A stretch of 64,000 nt of DNA from Pseudomonas sp. v388 (lineage in GTDB: Bacteria; Pseudomonadota; Gammaproteobacteria; Pseudomonadales; Pseudomonadaceae): the NCBI RefSeq assembly GCF_003935425.1, contig NZ_RHQN01000004.1, positions 62,001 to 126,000 on the forward strand, given 5' to 3'. Below, one piece after another: positions 36,457 to 47,400 of this stretch. A model generated the notes under the pieces. The model saw only the letters and a list, made by a program, of their open reading frames with translations, was not told the DNA's origin and made no database searches. The number at the start of each line of letters is the position of its first letter. Positions within the stretch are counted from its first letter, which is position 1. A program made the position numbers and the translations under genes.

Positions 36457-38721
36457 ATGCACACACCGTCAAGACTCACGCCCCTGAGCAAGGCATTGTT
36501 GCTCAACCCCCTGCTCCACCCGCGCTCGACAATCACAGCGCTGGGCATTGCCCTGTGTCTGCCGCTGGCGGCACAGGCGCAGGAAACGCCGTCCGATGTT
36601 CCGGCTCAGCCTCTGGGGAGTGTGCTGGGCCAGGAACAGGCATCGACGGCGATCAATCTGGCGCCCACCTCCATCGACTCGCAGCGTCTGGGCGTCACCA
36701 CCGACGGCACCGGCTCGTACACCACCGGCGCGGTGAGCATTGGCAAGGGTGCGCCGCAGTCGTTGCGGGAAACGCCGCAATCGGTGACCGTCGTGACCCG
36801 GCAGGTGATGGACGACCGCAACCTCACGTCCCTGAGCGAAGTGCTGGAAGACACGCCGGGCATGAGCTTCCAGTACCGCAACTTTGGTGGTCACGTGTAC
36901 ACCTCCCGCGGGTTCTCGCTGCTGGCGGAAAGCTTTCTGGTAGACGGCATCGGCGGCCAGGGTTACCAGATCACCGGCTGGATGCAGCCGGACATGGCGA
37001 TCTACGACCGCGTCGAAGTACTGCGTGGCGCTTCCGGGCTGCTGGTGGGTGCCGGTCAACCCGGCGGCGCAGTGAATCTGGTGCGCAAGCGCCCGACCGC
37101 CGAGAACAGGTTTTCCATCACCACCCGCGCCGGTTCATGGGATCAATACCGGGTCGACCTGGACGGCAGCGGCAAGCTCAATGAATCGGGCAGCGTGCGT
37201 GGACGCATGGTGGCGGCCTATGATGACAGCGGTTCGTACCTGGATAACCGTGACAGCCGCACGCCGCTGCTGTATGGCATCGTCGAGGCCGACCTGAACG
37301 ACGCCACTACCCTGACCATGAGCCTGCGTCGCCAGGAGCAGGAGATCAACGGCTACTCGATCTACGGCCTGCCGCGCTACAGCAATGGGAAGGATCTGGA
37401 TCTGTCGCGCTCCACCAACCTGGCGCCGAAATGGAACCAGCTGACGAGCGATATGACCGAGGTGTTCACCGAAGTCGCGCATCGTTTCAATGACGACTGG
37501 ACCAGCCGGACTTCCCTGACCTATTCGCAAGGCGGGTTTGATCAGCAGATTGCCTATGCGCAAGGCGCTGTCAATCCAGTCACCCTGGCCGGCTCAGCCT
37601 TTCAGCGGACGCTTTTTCGCCGGGATGAAGTGCAGAGCACTGGCTTCAATAGCCAGCTGGAAGGCAACTTCGATGCATTCGGCCTCTCGCATCAGGTAAC
37701 GCTGGGCGCCGATTGGTCCAGGCAGGAATCCAATACCAAACAGGTGCAGGTCGATACTGCTTCTCCGATCAACATCTTCAATGTCAACCATAGCCCGTTC
37801 GCAAAACCGGCCCGTCCAGCCTGGCAGAACGATATCGACATGACCGAAGAGCGGGCCGGCCTCTATGCCAATACGCGGCTGCGCCTGAGCGAACCATTGA
37901 GCCTGGTACTGGGCGCACGGCTGAGCTGGTATGACTATCAGTACGACGTCAAGCGGGGAGCGGCGGTTTCATACGAGTCTAACGAGACCCAGGAATTCAC
38001 GCCCTTCGCCGGCCTGATCTACGACATCAACGACAGCTGGTCGTGGTACGCCAGTTACGCGGACATCTTCACGCCGCAAGCCGAGTACGTGACTCAAAGC
38101 GGATCCCCGATCGATCCTGCCACCGGCACCAACTACGAAACCGGCTTCAAAGGTGAGCTGTTCGACAAACGCCTGAATCTGTCGCTGGCCATGTTTTACA
38201 TCAAGCAGAAAGATGTGGCCGTGGTCGACGTCACTGAAGGGGTCGAATGCCCAACCAGTATCGATCTCTCCTGCTACGTGCAAAACGGCGTGAAACGCAG
38301 CAAAGGCTTCGAAGTGGAAGCCAGCGGCGAAGTGTTGCCGGGCTTGCAAGTGTTCGGCGGCTACACCTTCAACTTGCTGCGTAACGGCGGCGACCAGCAG
38401 GTAGCCTACGAGACACCAAAACACATGCTGCGCCTGAGCTCCAGCTACAACCTGCCGGGTGACTGGAACCGCTTGACCCTGGGTGCCGGTGTGTCGGCGG
38501 ATTCAGGCTACGACGTGCCGGCCAATGATCAAGTGGGTGTTGCCGGCAAGGCCATCTGGGACGCTCGCGCTTCCTGGAAACTGGACGAAAACTGGCGCGT
38601 GTCGCTCAACGCGGAAAACCTGTTCGACCGCAAGTACTACACCACCTCGATCACGAACACCCGCTCGAACCTGTACGGCGAGCCACGCAGTTATGTGCTG
38701 ACCCTGCGTGGGGATTTCTGA
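36457..38721 (+). CDS. fpvA: TonB-dependent ferripyoverdine receptor without signalling domain
   Basis: A 754-residue outer-membrane receptor. The signal peptide ends LPLAAQAQ. The mature protein goes straight into a short linker and the plug (SLRETPQSVTVVTRQVMDDR; VEVLRGASGLLVGAGQPGGA), then the 22-strand barrel, ending in the aromatic C-terminus YVLTLRGDF. The N-terminal secretin/TonB short domain (about 70 residues) found in FpvA and in the neighbouring receptor is absent, so it can take up iron complex but should not signal to an anti-sigma factor. The start at 36457 (MHTPSRLTPLSKALL) is preferred to an in-frame codon 30 bp upstream. A PvdS promoter precedes it and a terminator follows. 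Confidence 0.93.
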   Translation: MHTPSRLTPLSKALLLNPLLHPRSTITALGIALCLPLAAQAQETPSDVPAQPLGSVLGQEQASTAINLAPTSIDSQRLGVTTDGTGSYTTGAVSIGKGAPQSLRETPQSVTVVTRQVMDDRNLTSLSEVLEDTPGMSFQYRNFGGHVYTSRGFSLLAESFLVDGIGGQGYQITGWMQPDMAIYDRVEVLRGASGLLVGAGQPGGAVNLVRKRPTAENRFSITTRAGSWDQYRVDLDGSGKLNESGSVRGRMVAAYDDSGSYLDNRDSRTPLLYGIVEADLNDATTLTMSLRRQEQEINGYSIYGLPRYSNGKDLDLSRSTNLAPKWNQLTSDMTEVFTEVAHRFNDDWTSRTSLTYSQGGFDQQIAYAQGAVNPVTLAGSAFQRTLFRRDEVQSTGFNSQLEGNFDAFGLSHQVTLGADWSRQESNTKQVQVDTASPINIFNVNHSPFAKPARPAWQNDIDMTEERAGLYANTRLRLSEPLSLVLGARLSWYDYQYDVKRGAAVSYESNETQEFTPFAGLIYDINDSWSWYASYADIFTPQAEYVTQSGSPIDPATGTNYETGFKGELFDKRLNLSLAMFYIKQKDVAVVDVTEGVECPTSIDLSCYVQNGVKRSKGFEVEASGEVLPGLQVFGGYTFNLLRNGGDQQVAYETPKHMLRLSSSYNLPGDWNRLTLGAGVSADSGYDVPANDQVGVAGKAIWDARASWKLDENWRVSLNAENLFDRKYYTTSITNTRSNLYGEPRSYVLTLRGDF

Positions 38722-38758
38722 TCGCGCTTGGGATGCTCTGAGAATTGCTGCAAACCAT

Positions 38759-38789
38759 AAAGCCAAGGGGTGACTCTTGGCTTTTTTTG
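38759..38789 (+). terminator. Terminator between the two receptor genes
   Basis: AAAGCCAAG and CTTGGCTTT pair around an 8-nt loop and are followed by T-rich DNA, 37 bp after the first receptor stop. The second receptor therefore needs its own promoter, which I could not define. No TAAAT-N16-CGT box is present in the 38722-38901 gap. Confidence 0.88.
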
Positions 38790-38901
38790 CTTTCTCAAGA
38801 CAGCAGCAGAACCGGTCCGCTCCTACACGGTGAACATCAACGGGTAACGAACCCGCGAATACATTATCCTGCGCTACCGATTACAAAGAGCCATCTTTTC
38901 C

Positions 38902-41349
38902 ATGCCCAGCCCCCTCGTTCTCCCGCCCATGGAAGGTGCGAAAACGTTTAGATCACGTCTGGTGTCCGGACCGGCGCTCAGGGGCCTGGGGTTGGCGTTG
39001 GCGCTGGTTTTTCAAGGTGATGTGCAGGCTCAGCCACTGGACTTCGATATTCCGGCGCAGCCCCTGAACAGCGCCTTGCAAGAGCTGGGTCGCCAGGGCG
39101 ATCTGCAGGTGCTCTACAACGCCGACGACGTGCGCGGCAAGACCAGCAGCCCGGTACGCGGCCGCCTGAGCGTCGAACAGGCAGTGACCGCGCTGCTGAA
39201 AAAGGCCGATGTGCCCCATGCACTGCAAGCCGACACCCTGACGCTGGGTACGGCAATTGAACCCCTGGTGAAAAGCCCGGACGCCATGACCTTGAGCGCC
39301 ATGGACATCCACGGCCAGCCATTCACCACCACGACCGAAGGCAGCGGCTCCTACGGCGCCACGGCGATCAGCATCAACAAGACCGCCCAGTCGCTGCGCG
39401 AAACGCCGCAGTCGGTGACCGTCGTCAATCGTCAGCTGATGAACGACAGGAACCTGACCGGTCTGGACGACGTCATGGCCCAGACCACCGGCATCACCTT
39501 TTCCCAGCGCAACTTCGGCTCTCATGTGTTCAGCTCCCGCGGCTTTGCCATGGAAGACGAGAGCTACACCATCGACGGTGTATCCGGTCAGGGCTACAGC
39601 ATTACCGGCTGGATGACACCAGACATGGAAATCTACGACCGCGTCGAAGTGCTGCGCGGCGCGGCCGGGTTGCTGGTGGGTGCCGGCAATCCCGGCGGCG
39701 CGGTGAATCTGGTGCGCAAGCGTCCGACCGCCATCCCGCAGTTCTCGGTGACCACCCGCGCCGGCAGCTGGGACACCTACCGTGTCGATCTGGACGGCAG
39801 CAGCCGGCTCAACGAATCAGGCACTGTGCGCGGGCGCTTCGTGGCGTCCTATGAAGACCGCGGCTCATTCATCGATCAGTTGCACAAAACCGCGCCGCTG
39901 CTGTACGGCATCCTCGAAAGCGACCTGGACGACGACACCACCCTGGCTGTGGGTCTGCGGCACCAGAGCGCCGATGTGAAGGGCTTTTCGATCTTCGGCC
40001 TGCCCCGCTACAGCAACGGTCGCGCCATCGATCTGCCCCGCTCCACCTCGTTGGCCCAGGACTGGAACCGTCATCGGACCCAGACCGACGAAGTGTTCGG
40101 CGAGGTCGAGCATCGATTCGACGCTAACTGGAGCGGCAAGGTGTCGTTGACCCACTCCAAGGGCTCGTTCGATCAGAAGGTGGCCTACGCCCAGGGCCCG
40201 GTGAGCCCGCGAACGATGAGCGGCACGCGCCTGGCGCGCACGCTGTTTCGCTCCGACGACCTGCAAAGCCAGGGCTTCGACGCTCATCTGGACGGGCGTT
40301 TCGAGGCGTTCGGCCTGGAGCACCAGTTGACCGTGGGCGGCAACTGGTCCGAGCAGCAGCGTCGTTCGCGGCTGGCGACCGTCAATGCCAACCGGCCGCT
40401 GGATATATTTGCGCCGGACCATCACCTGATCGACGAACCGGCGCGCCCGGCCTGGGGCAGCGTCACCGACTTCAGCGACAAGCGCTACGGCGTCTACAGC
40501 AATCTGCGTTTGAGCCTGGGCGAGTCACTGAAACTGGTGGTGGGCGGACGCTTCAGCGGCTACGACTACCAGACGCAATCGCCCCAGGCGGCCAGCAGGT
40601 CTCAGCAAGAGCAGGCGCTGACGCCCTTCCTCGGCGCGATCTACGACCTGAACCGCGACTGGTCGCTGTACGCCAGCTACACCGATATCTTCCTGCCGCA
40701 GAGCGGTTATCGCGACGTGTCCGGCCGCCTGCTCGAACCGGCCATCGGCGCGGCGCACGAAACCGGGATCAAGGGCGAGCTGTTCGACAAGCGCCTGAAC
40801 GTGTCTTTCGCGCTGTTCTACGTCAAGCAACGGGACGTGGCGGTGGAAGACGACGCCAACGACGGCCGATGCCTGGGTAACGACAGTTACGGCACCTGCT
40901 ACGTCAACGGCAATATCCGGCGCAGCAAGGGTTTCGAGCTGGAGGCCAGCGGCGAGCTGTTGCCGGGGCTGCAAACCATGGCCGGCTACACCTTCAACGT
41001 GACCCGCGGCAGCAACGGGCAGTCGATCTCCGCCGAGACGCCGCGCCACCTGTTGCGCATGACCAGCAGTTACACCCTGCCCGGCGCCTGGCAGCGCCTG
41101 ACCCTCGGCGGCGGCGTTTCCGCCCAGAGCGGTTACACCGAAAAGGAATCCAGGGAAGACCTGGAAAACCCCGGCCGCGCGATCTGGGACGCGCGCGCCG
41201 CATGGAAACTGGACGAGCACTGGACCGTGGCGCTCAATGGCAACAACCTGCTGGATCGCAAGTATTACAAGGCCACCGGGGATACCGACCGCGGCAACTA
41301 CTACGGCGACCCGCGCAACTTCGCCTTGACCCTGCGCGGGGATTTCTAG
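38902..41349 (+). CDS. fpvA: TonB-dependent ferripyoverdine receptor with signalling domain
   Basis: An 815-residue outer-membrane receptor. After a signal region (LRGLGLALALVFQGDVQAQP) comes an STN signalling domain (FDIPAQPLNSALQELGRQGD; VRGRLSVEQAVTALLKKADV), then the TonB box region, plug (SLRETPQSVTVVNRQLMNDR; VEVLRGAAGLLVGAGNPGGA) and barrel, ending FALTLRGDF. The STN domain suggests control of an anti-sigma factor and PvdS/FpvI-type sigma factors, as in FpvA. It resembles its upstream neighbour throughout plug and barrel, so the pair is a tandem duplication that has diverged. The start could be 38902 or the ATG nine codons later. Confidence 0.94.
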   Translation: MPSPLVLPPMEGAKTFRSRLVSGPALRGLGLALALVFQGDVQAQPLDFDIPAQPLNSALQELGRQGDLQVLYNADDVRGKTSSPVRGRLSVEQAVTALLKKADVPHALQADTLTLGTAIEPLVKSPDAMTLSAMDIHGQPFTTTTEGSGSYGATAISINKTAQSLRETPQSVTVVNRQLMNDRNLTGLDDVMAQTTGITFSQRNFGSHVFSSRGFAMEDESYTIDGVSGQGYSITGWMTPDMEIYDRVEVLRGAAGLLVGAGNPGGAVNLVRKRPTAIPQFSVTTRAGSWDTYRVDLDGSSRLNESGTVRGRFVASYEDRGSFIDQLHKTAPLLYGILESDLDDDTTLAVGLRHQSADVKGFSIFGLPRYSNGRAIDLPRSTSLAQDWNRHRTQTDEVFGEVEHRFDANWSGKVSLTHSKGSFDQKVAYAQGPVSPRTMSGTRLARTLFRSDDLQSQGFDAHLDGRFEAFGLEHQLTVGGNWSEQQRRSRLATVNANRPLDIFAPDHHLIDEPARPAWGSVTDFSDKRYGVYSNLRLSLGESLKLVVGGRFSGYDYQTQSPQAASRSQQEQALTPFLGAIYDLNRDWSLYASYTDIFLPQSGYRDVSGRLLEPAIGAAHETGIKGELFDKRLNVSFALFYVKQRDVAVEDDANDGRCLGNDSYGTCYVNGNIRRSKGFELEASGELLPGLQTMAGYTFNVTRGSNGQSISAETPRHLLRMTSSYTLPGAWQRLTLGGGVSAQSGYTEKESREDLENPGRAIWDARAAWKLDEHWTVALNGNNLLDRKYYKATGDTDRGNYYGDPRNFALTLRGDF

Positions 41350-41382
41350 GCGGTCCCACAGAAATTGCTACGGTCACCGATC

Positions 41383-41465
41383 TGCAGGAGCGACCTTGGT
41401 CGCGAAGACGTCAGCTCAGACGACAAAACCTGCTGCGGGTACACGGACCTCTTCGCCAGCAACTG
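41383..41465. repeat. REP pair between the receptor and the terminal NRPS gene
   Basis: GCAGGAGCGACCTTGGTCGC with GAAGACG at the left and a poorer complementary half (GGACCTCTTCGCCAGCAA) at the right. It fills most of the 138-bp gap between the convergent genes. Confidence 0.7.
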
Positions 41466-41487
41466 TGATGTGTGCCGCCCCATGTAA

Positions 41488-44400
41488 TCAGGTTCTGAAC
41501 CGCGCCTGCACACTCTCCAGAAACCCGTCCGCCAACACGATATTGTCGTGGCGTACATCAACGGTCACCGAGCACCCAAGCCCATTCACCGAGCACTGTT
41601 CGCGCAGCACCGCTTCCGCTCGGGCGATTTCGGACGGTTCGCGGCTCTCGCCTGCCCACCAGCAATCGACTTTCACATCCAACGCCTTGAGGGTGAAGGC
41701 CTTGCTCAGTTCGGCATTGGCATGCAGCAACTTGTAGCCGGTCTCGATTTCGTCCTGCACGGCGATGTCCTGGAACACACTGCGCAGGCTGTCGGGGTTC
41801 ATGCCTGCCTCCCGAGCCACACGGTCGATGACGTGGTCGGCCACCTTGTGTTCGTCGCTCAGGTTCTGTCGGGCCTCGGCAATCAGCCCCAGCACGGCGT
41901 CTTCCTGCAAGCCCGGCACGAAAGCCTGAAGACTCTTGATCAGGCTGCGGTGGAAGTTCTCTGCCTGATTGTGTGCGCGCTGCTCCAGGTCTTCCTCGAC
42001 CCATTTGACGCCCGCCGAGGCCGGTAGCATCGTGTCCACCAGCCCCAGGAAACCGACCTGCTCGCCTTGCCGCTCCAGAATGTGCGCCACTTCCACCGCC
42101 AGCGCGCCGCCCAGCGACCAGCCCAGCAGGTTATAAGGTCCGGTCGGCTGGGTGTGCCTGATCTGTTCGACGTAGTACTCGACCATGTACTGCCACGACG
42201 TATCGAACCAGCCCGGCACCACGTAGGCCTTGTTGACCAGCCCGTAGACTGGCCGGTCGGTATTCAACTTGCCCGCCAGCGGATAGTAGGAATAGGTCCC
42301 GCCACCGCCCGGCGGCAGACAGAACAGAGGTGATTTGTCGGACTGACAGGCGTTCATACGGATCACTGCCGATTTGACCTTCGCCTCCCCGGCCCGCATG
42401 AAATCGGCCAGTTCGCCCAAGGTCTGCATCAGCAGGAAATCGTGCAGTTTGATGGAGACGCCGAATGCTTCGCGGATTCTTCCCGCCAGCGCCACCGCCA
42501 GCAGCGAATGCCCGCCGAGGGCGAAGAAATTGTCGCTGAGCCCGACCTGCTCGACGCCCAGCACCTCGGCCCACAACGCAGCCAGCCGCTGTTCCAGTCC
42601 GGTACGCGGCGCAACATGGCCGGGTTGCCGGCCGCTGACATCCGGTTTTGGTAAAGCACGACGATCCAGCTTGCCGTTGGGAGTCAGCGGCAGGGTGTCC
42701 AGCGCGATGAAATGGGTGGGGATCATGTAGTCGGGGAGCGTGGCTTTGAGGTGTGCTCTTAATTGATCGCGCAAAATTGTCGGATCGACCACAGTTCCCT
42801 GTGGGAGCGACCTTGGTCGCGAAGCGGCCAGTACATCCGCAGCATCTGATCCGGCAGATATGACGTCTTCGCGAGCAAGACGGATCGCCGCCCGCTCGCT
42901 CCTACAGGGGACGGTGTAGGCAACCAACTGGCCGTCGAGCGCCAGCACTATGGCTTCGCGCACGTCCGGGTGGGTGTTGAGGCGCGCTTCGATCTCGCCC
43001 AGTTCAATGCGCAGGCCACGAATCTTGACCTGATGGTCGATGCGTCCGGCGTAGTCGATCACCCCATCGTCGCGATAACGGGCCAGGTCGCCGGTGCGGT
43101 ACAGCCGACCGCCGTGCGGGTCGAACGGGTCAGGCACGAAGCGTTCGGCAGTCAGCGCGGCGCGGTTGTGGTAACCCCGCGCCAGGCCGACGCCGCCCAG
43201 ATACAGTTCCGCCGCAGCGCCTTGGGGCGCCGGCAACAGGCCGTGGTCGAGAATGTGGGTCTTGAGGTTGGCGATAGGCCTGCCGATGGGCACGCTGAGC
43301 GTGTCGTCAGCGGTGCAGGTCCAGTGGGTCACGTCAATGGCCGCTTCGGTCGGTCCGTACAGGTTATACAGCCCGGCATGAGGCAGACGCTTGAGCACTT
43401 GCCCGGCCAGATCGGCAGGCAATGCTTCACCACTACAGATCACCCGGCGCAGGCTGTCGCAGCTGTCCGCATCGCCATAACTCATGAACGCCTGGAGCAT
43501 CGACGGCACGAAATGCAGGGTCGTGACCTGCTGTTGCTGGATGGTCTGCACCAACCGCTGCGGATCACGATGATCCCCCGGCAAGGCAATGGCCAGCCGC
43601 GCACCGGTCAACAACGGCCAGAAGAACTCCCACACTGACACATCGAAACTGAACGGGGTTTTCTGCAGCACCGTGTCGCTGGCATCCAGCCGGTAAGCGT
43701 CCTGCATCCAGTGCAAGCGGTTGACCAGCGCACGATGGCTGTTGCCCGCGCCCTTGGGCTTGCCGGTGGAGCCGGAGGTGTAGATCACGTAAGCCAGGTT
43801 CTGTGGATGGCTTACGTTGACCGGGTTGGCAGTGCTGTAGCCGGCCAGCCAGTCGCCGTCCTGATCCAGGCACAGGCTCTGTACATGTGCCGGCACCGGC
43901 AGACGTGGCAGCAAATCGCTCTGAGTCAGCAGCAGGCCGATGCCGCTGTCCTGCATCATGTAGGCCAGGCGATCTTCGGGGTAATCCGGGTCCAGCGGCA
44001 CATACGCACCGCCCGCCTTGACGATGGCCAGCAGGCCGATCACCAGTTCCAGGCTGCGTTGTGCGCAGATGCCGACCAACGTATCGGGGCCGACGCCGGA
44101 CTCGCGCAGCCGGTGCGCCAGCTGGTTGGCCCGCGCGTTGAGCTGTGCGTAGCTCAACGAACGGTCCGCAAACACCAGCGCCGGTGCATTCGGCGTCGCC
44201 CTGACCTGCGCTTCGATCAGGCCATGAACGCACTGCTCAGCGGGGAATTCGGCCGCCGTGGCGTTCCAGTCATGCACGACCCGTTGCTGCTGGGCCTCAT
44301 CCAGTAACGCCAGTTCGCCGATGCACGCTGAAGGGTCGCGTACCAGCGCCTGCAACAGCTGCTGGAAGTGCCCGGCCAGTTGCGTGACGTTCTGCTGGCT

Positions 44401-47400
44401 GTAGCTCTGCCGCTGGTAGCTGAAACGCAAGGTCAGCGCCGCGCCCAGGTTCACCACCAGGGTCAGCGGATAATGGGTCTGCTCCTGGTTTTCCAGGCCA
44501 CCGAACACCAGCCCGTCCGGCGCCGACTGTTGCAGTGCATCGGACACCGGGTAGTTCTCGAACACCAGGATGTTGTCGAACAGCGCTTCGCCGCTGCTGC
44601 CCGCCCAGCGCTGAATATCGTACAGCGGGGTGTGCTCATGTTCGCGCAGGGCGATGTTCAACGCCTGCACCTGCTGCACCCACTCGGTCACTGCTTGTTC
44701 CGGGCGGGGACTGGCGATGACCGGCAAGGTGTTGATGAACAGTCCCAGCTGTTCCTCGACCCCCGGCAAATCCGCCGGCCTGCCCGCCACCGTCGCGCCA
44801 AAGGTCACGCTGGACTGACCTGTGTAGTGTTGCAGCACCAGCAGCCAGGCCGACTGCACCAGCGTGTTGAGGGTAACCCGTTGTTCACGGGCGAAATCGC
44901 CGAGGCGTTGGGTCGTGGCGGCATCGATTAGCTGCGAATAATCGCCGTGCCCGGCTTGCTTGAGCTGGGGCCTGAACGCCTGGGCCAGCCGCGTCGGTTC
45001 GTCCAGCGCCGCCAGTTGCCGGGTCCAGAAGGTTTCGCTGACGCCCGCGTCCTGACGTTGCAGCCACTGGATGTAATCGCGATAACGACCGCTGCGGTGC
45101 GGCAGCTGTTGCCCGCTGTAGCGTTGCAGCACTTCACCGAACAGGCGTGAACTGCTCCAGCCGTCCATGAGGATGTGGTGGCTGGTGTAGACCAGTTGAT
45201 GGCGGTGCTCGGCGATGCGCAACACCGCCAGACGCAGCAGCGGCGCAGTCGCCAGGTCGAAGCCTTGTTCGCGGTCGGCGCCGGCCCAGTCGTTGAGCCA
45301 CGCCGCCGACTGTCCACGGGCATCGACTTCCACGAATGGCAAGGTGACTTCGCGCTGCACCACTTGCAGCGGCGGTTGCAGGTCGCTGACGAACGCGCTG
45401 CGCAACACTTCGTGAGCTTCCAGGGTCGCCTGCCACGCGGCGCGGAAACGCGGCACGTCAAGGCCGGTCACTTCGACCCGCAACTGATTGATGTAATGCC
45501 CGGCCTGCTGCTCGAACAGGGTGTGGAACAGCATGCCCTGCTGCATCGGCGACAGCGGGTACAGGTCCTGAATGTCGGCGGCGGCGACCGGCAAGCGGTT
45601 CAACTGCGCCTGGGTCAGGCGTGCCAGCGGGAAGTCCGACGGGGTAACGCCGCGCACGTCTTCACGGGTGCAATGGGCGATCAACTCGCGCAGTTCCCGG
45701 CCGTATTCGTCGGCCAGACGCTGCACGGTATCGCGTTCGAACACCGCGCCGCTGAAGCTCCAGTTCAGGCTCAGTTCACCGCCGTACACCTGACCATTGA
45801 TACTGATCGGCGCCGCCAGCGGGGCGTCGGCACTCTGGGACGAACCGCTGCTTTCCCCGGAAGGCGCGAACAGCGCATCGCCGCTGGTGAAGCTTGCGTC
45901 GAACTGGCCCAGGTAGTTGAACACGATGCTGCCCTGAGGCAACGCGCGCAACGCCTGCCGCGCGGTTTCGTGGCCCAGATAACGCAGCACGCCGTAGCCC
46001 ATGCCTTTGTCGGGAATCCCGCGCAGTTGTTCCTTGATGGTCATGATCGACTCGGCCAGCGACGCCTGCGCAGTCAGGCGAACCGGATACAGGCTGCTGA
46101 ACCAGCCCACGGTGCGGGTGATGTCCAGCTCGTCGAACAGGTCCTCGCGACCGTGGCCTTCCAGGCGGATCAGCGTGTCCGGCTGCCCGGTCCAGCGGCT
46201 GATGACTCGCGCCAGGGCGGTCAGCAGCAGATCGTTGATCTGGGTGCGATAGGCCGCCGGTGCGTCCTGCAACAGCTGACGAGTCAAGTCGCCGTCCAGC
46301 CGGGTACTTACCGACAGCGCGTGTTTCTGTTGCTGACCGCCGTCGGGGTGGTCGAACGGCAAGGCGTCCGAGGCGCCCTGCAATTGCGTCTGCCAGTAAG
46401 CCAATTCCTGTTCCAGGGCCGGGCTGGCGGCGTAGGCATGCAAGCGCTCGGCCCAGCGTTTGAGGGAACTGGTCTTGGCCGGCAAATTCAGGGCACTGCC
46501 GGATACGGCGGCGCGATAGGCATGTTGCAGGTCTTCCAGCAATACGCGCCACGACACGCCGTCCACCGCCAGGTGATGAATCACCAACAGCAGGCGTTGC
46601 TCGCCCTGGGGCAGATCGATCAGCACCGCGCGCAGCAACGGGCCGTTTTTCAGGTCCAGGCTGCGTTGCGCTTCGTCGGCCAGTTCGCTGAGGCGGCCGG
46701 CATCTTCCAGCTCATGCGTCCACAGCACGTCATGGTTGTTAACCGGACCGAACGTCGCCTGCCATTGACCGTCCTGCTGGCTGAAGCCCAAGCGCAAGGC
46801 GTCGTGCTGTTCGATGATCACATTCAACGCCGCGTGCAGTGGCGCGGCCTGCAAGGCGGTGCTCGGCTTGAGCATCACTGACTGGTTCCAGTGCTGACGC
46901 TCGGCAATCTCCAGCTCGAAGAAGCGTGCCTGAATCGGCAGCAGCGGCAAGGCGCCGGTGACCTGTTCGACTGCGGCTGCGGGTTTCTTCTGGATCAGTT
47001 TGGCCACCGGCGCCAGTTGCGCGATGGTCTGTTTCTCGAACAACTGCTTGGGGCTGAGTTTCAGACCCTGGCGCTTGGCCCGGGCGATGATCTGCAGACT
47101 GAGGATCGAGTCGCCGCCCAGCTCGAAAAAGTTGTCGGTGGTGCCGACCCGTTCCAGCTTGAGCACGTCGGCCCAGACCTTAGCGAGAATTTCCTCCACT
47201 TCGCCCGCAGGCGCGATGTAGCGCTGAGTGACCACGCCCGGCCTGGGCAAGGCACGTTTATCGAGCTTGCCGTTGGCGGTCAGCGGCAGGCGCTCCAGCA
47301 GCAGGATTTGCGCCGGCACCAGGTATTCGGGCAGGCGAACGGAGAGTTGCTCGCGCAGGGCTTCGCTATGCAATGTCGCACCGGTTTCGGCCACGCAGTA

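Noticed and set aside
38790-38901. PvdS or Fur box before the second receptor gene
   Set aside because: No TAAAT-N16-CGT match, and only a weak CATTATC half-site that is not enough to call a Fur box.
42799-42907. In-frame repeat as a sign of a broken NRPS gene
   Set aside because: The frame stays open on both sides, downstream carrier and thioesterase motifs are intact, and three other A domains have the same kind of loop.
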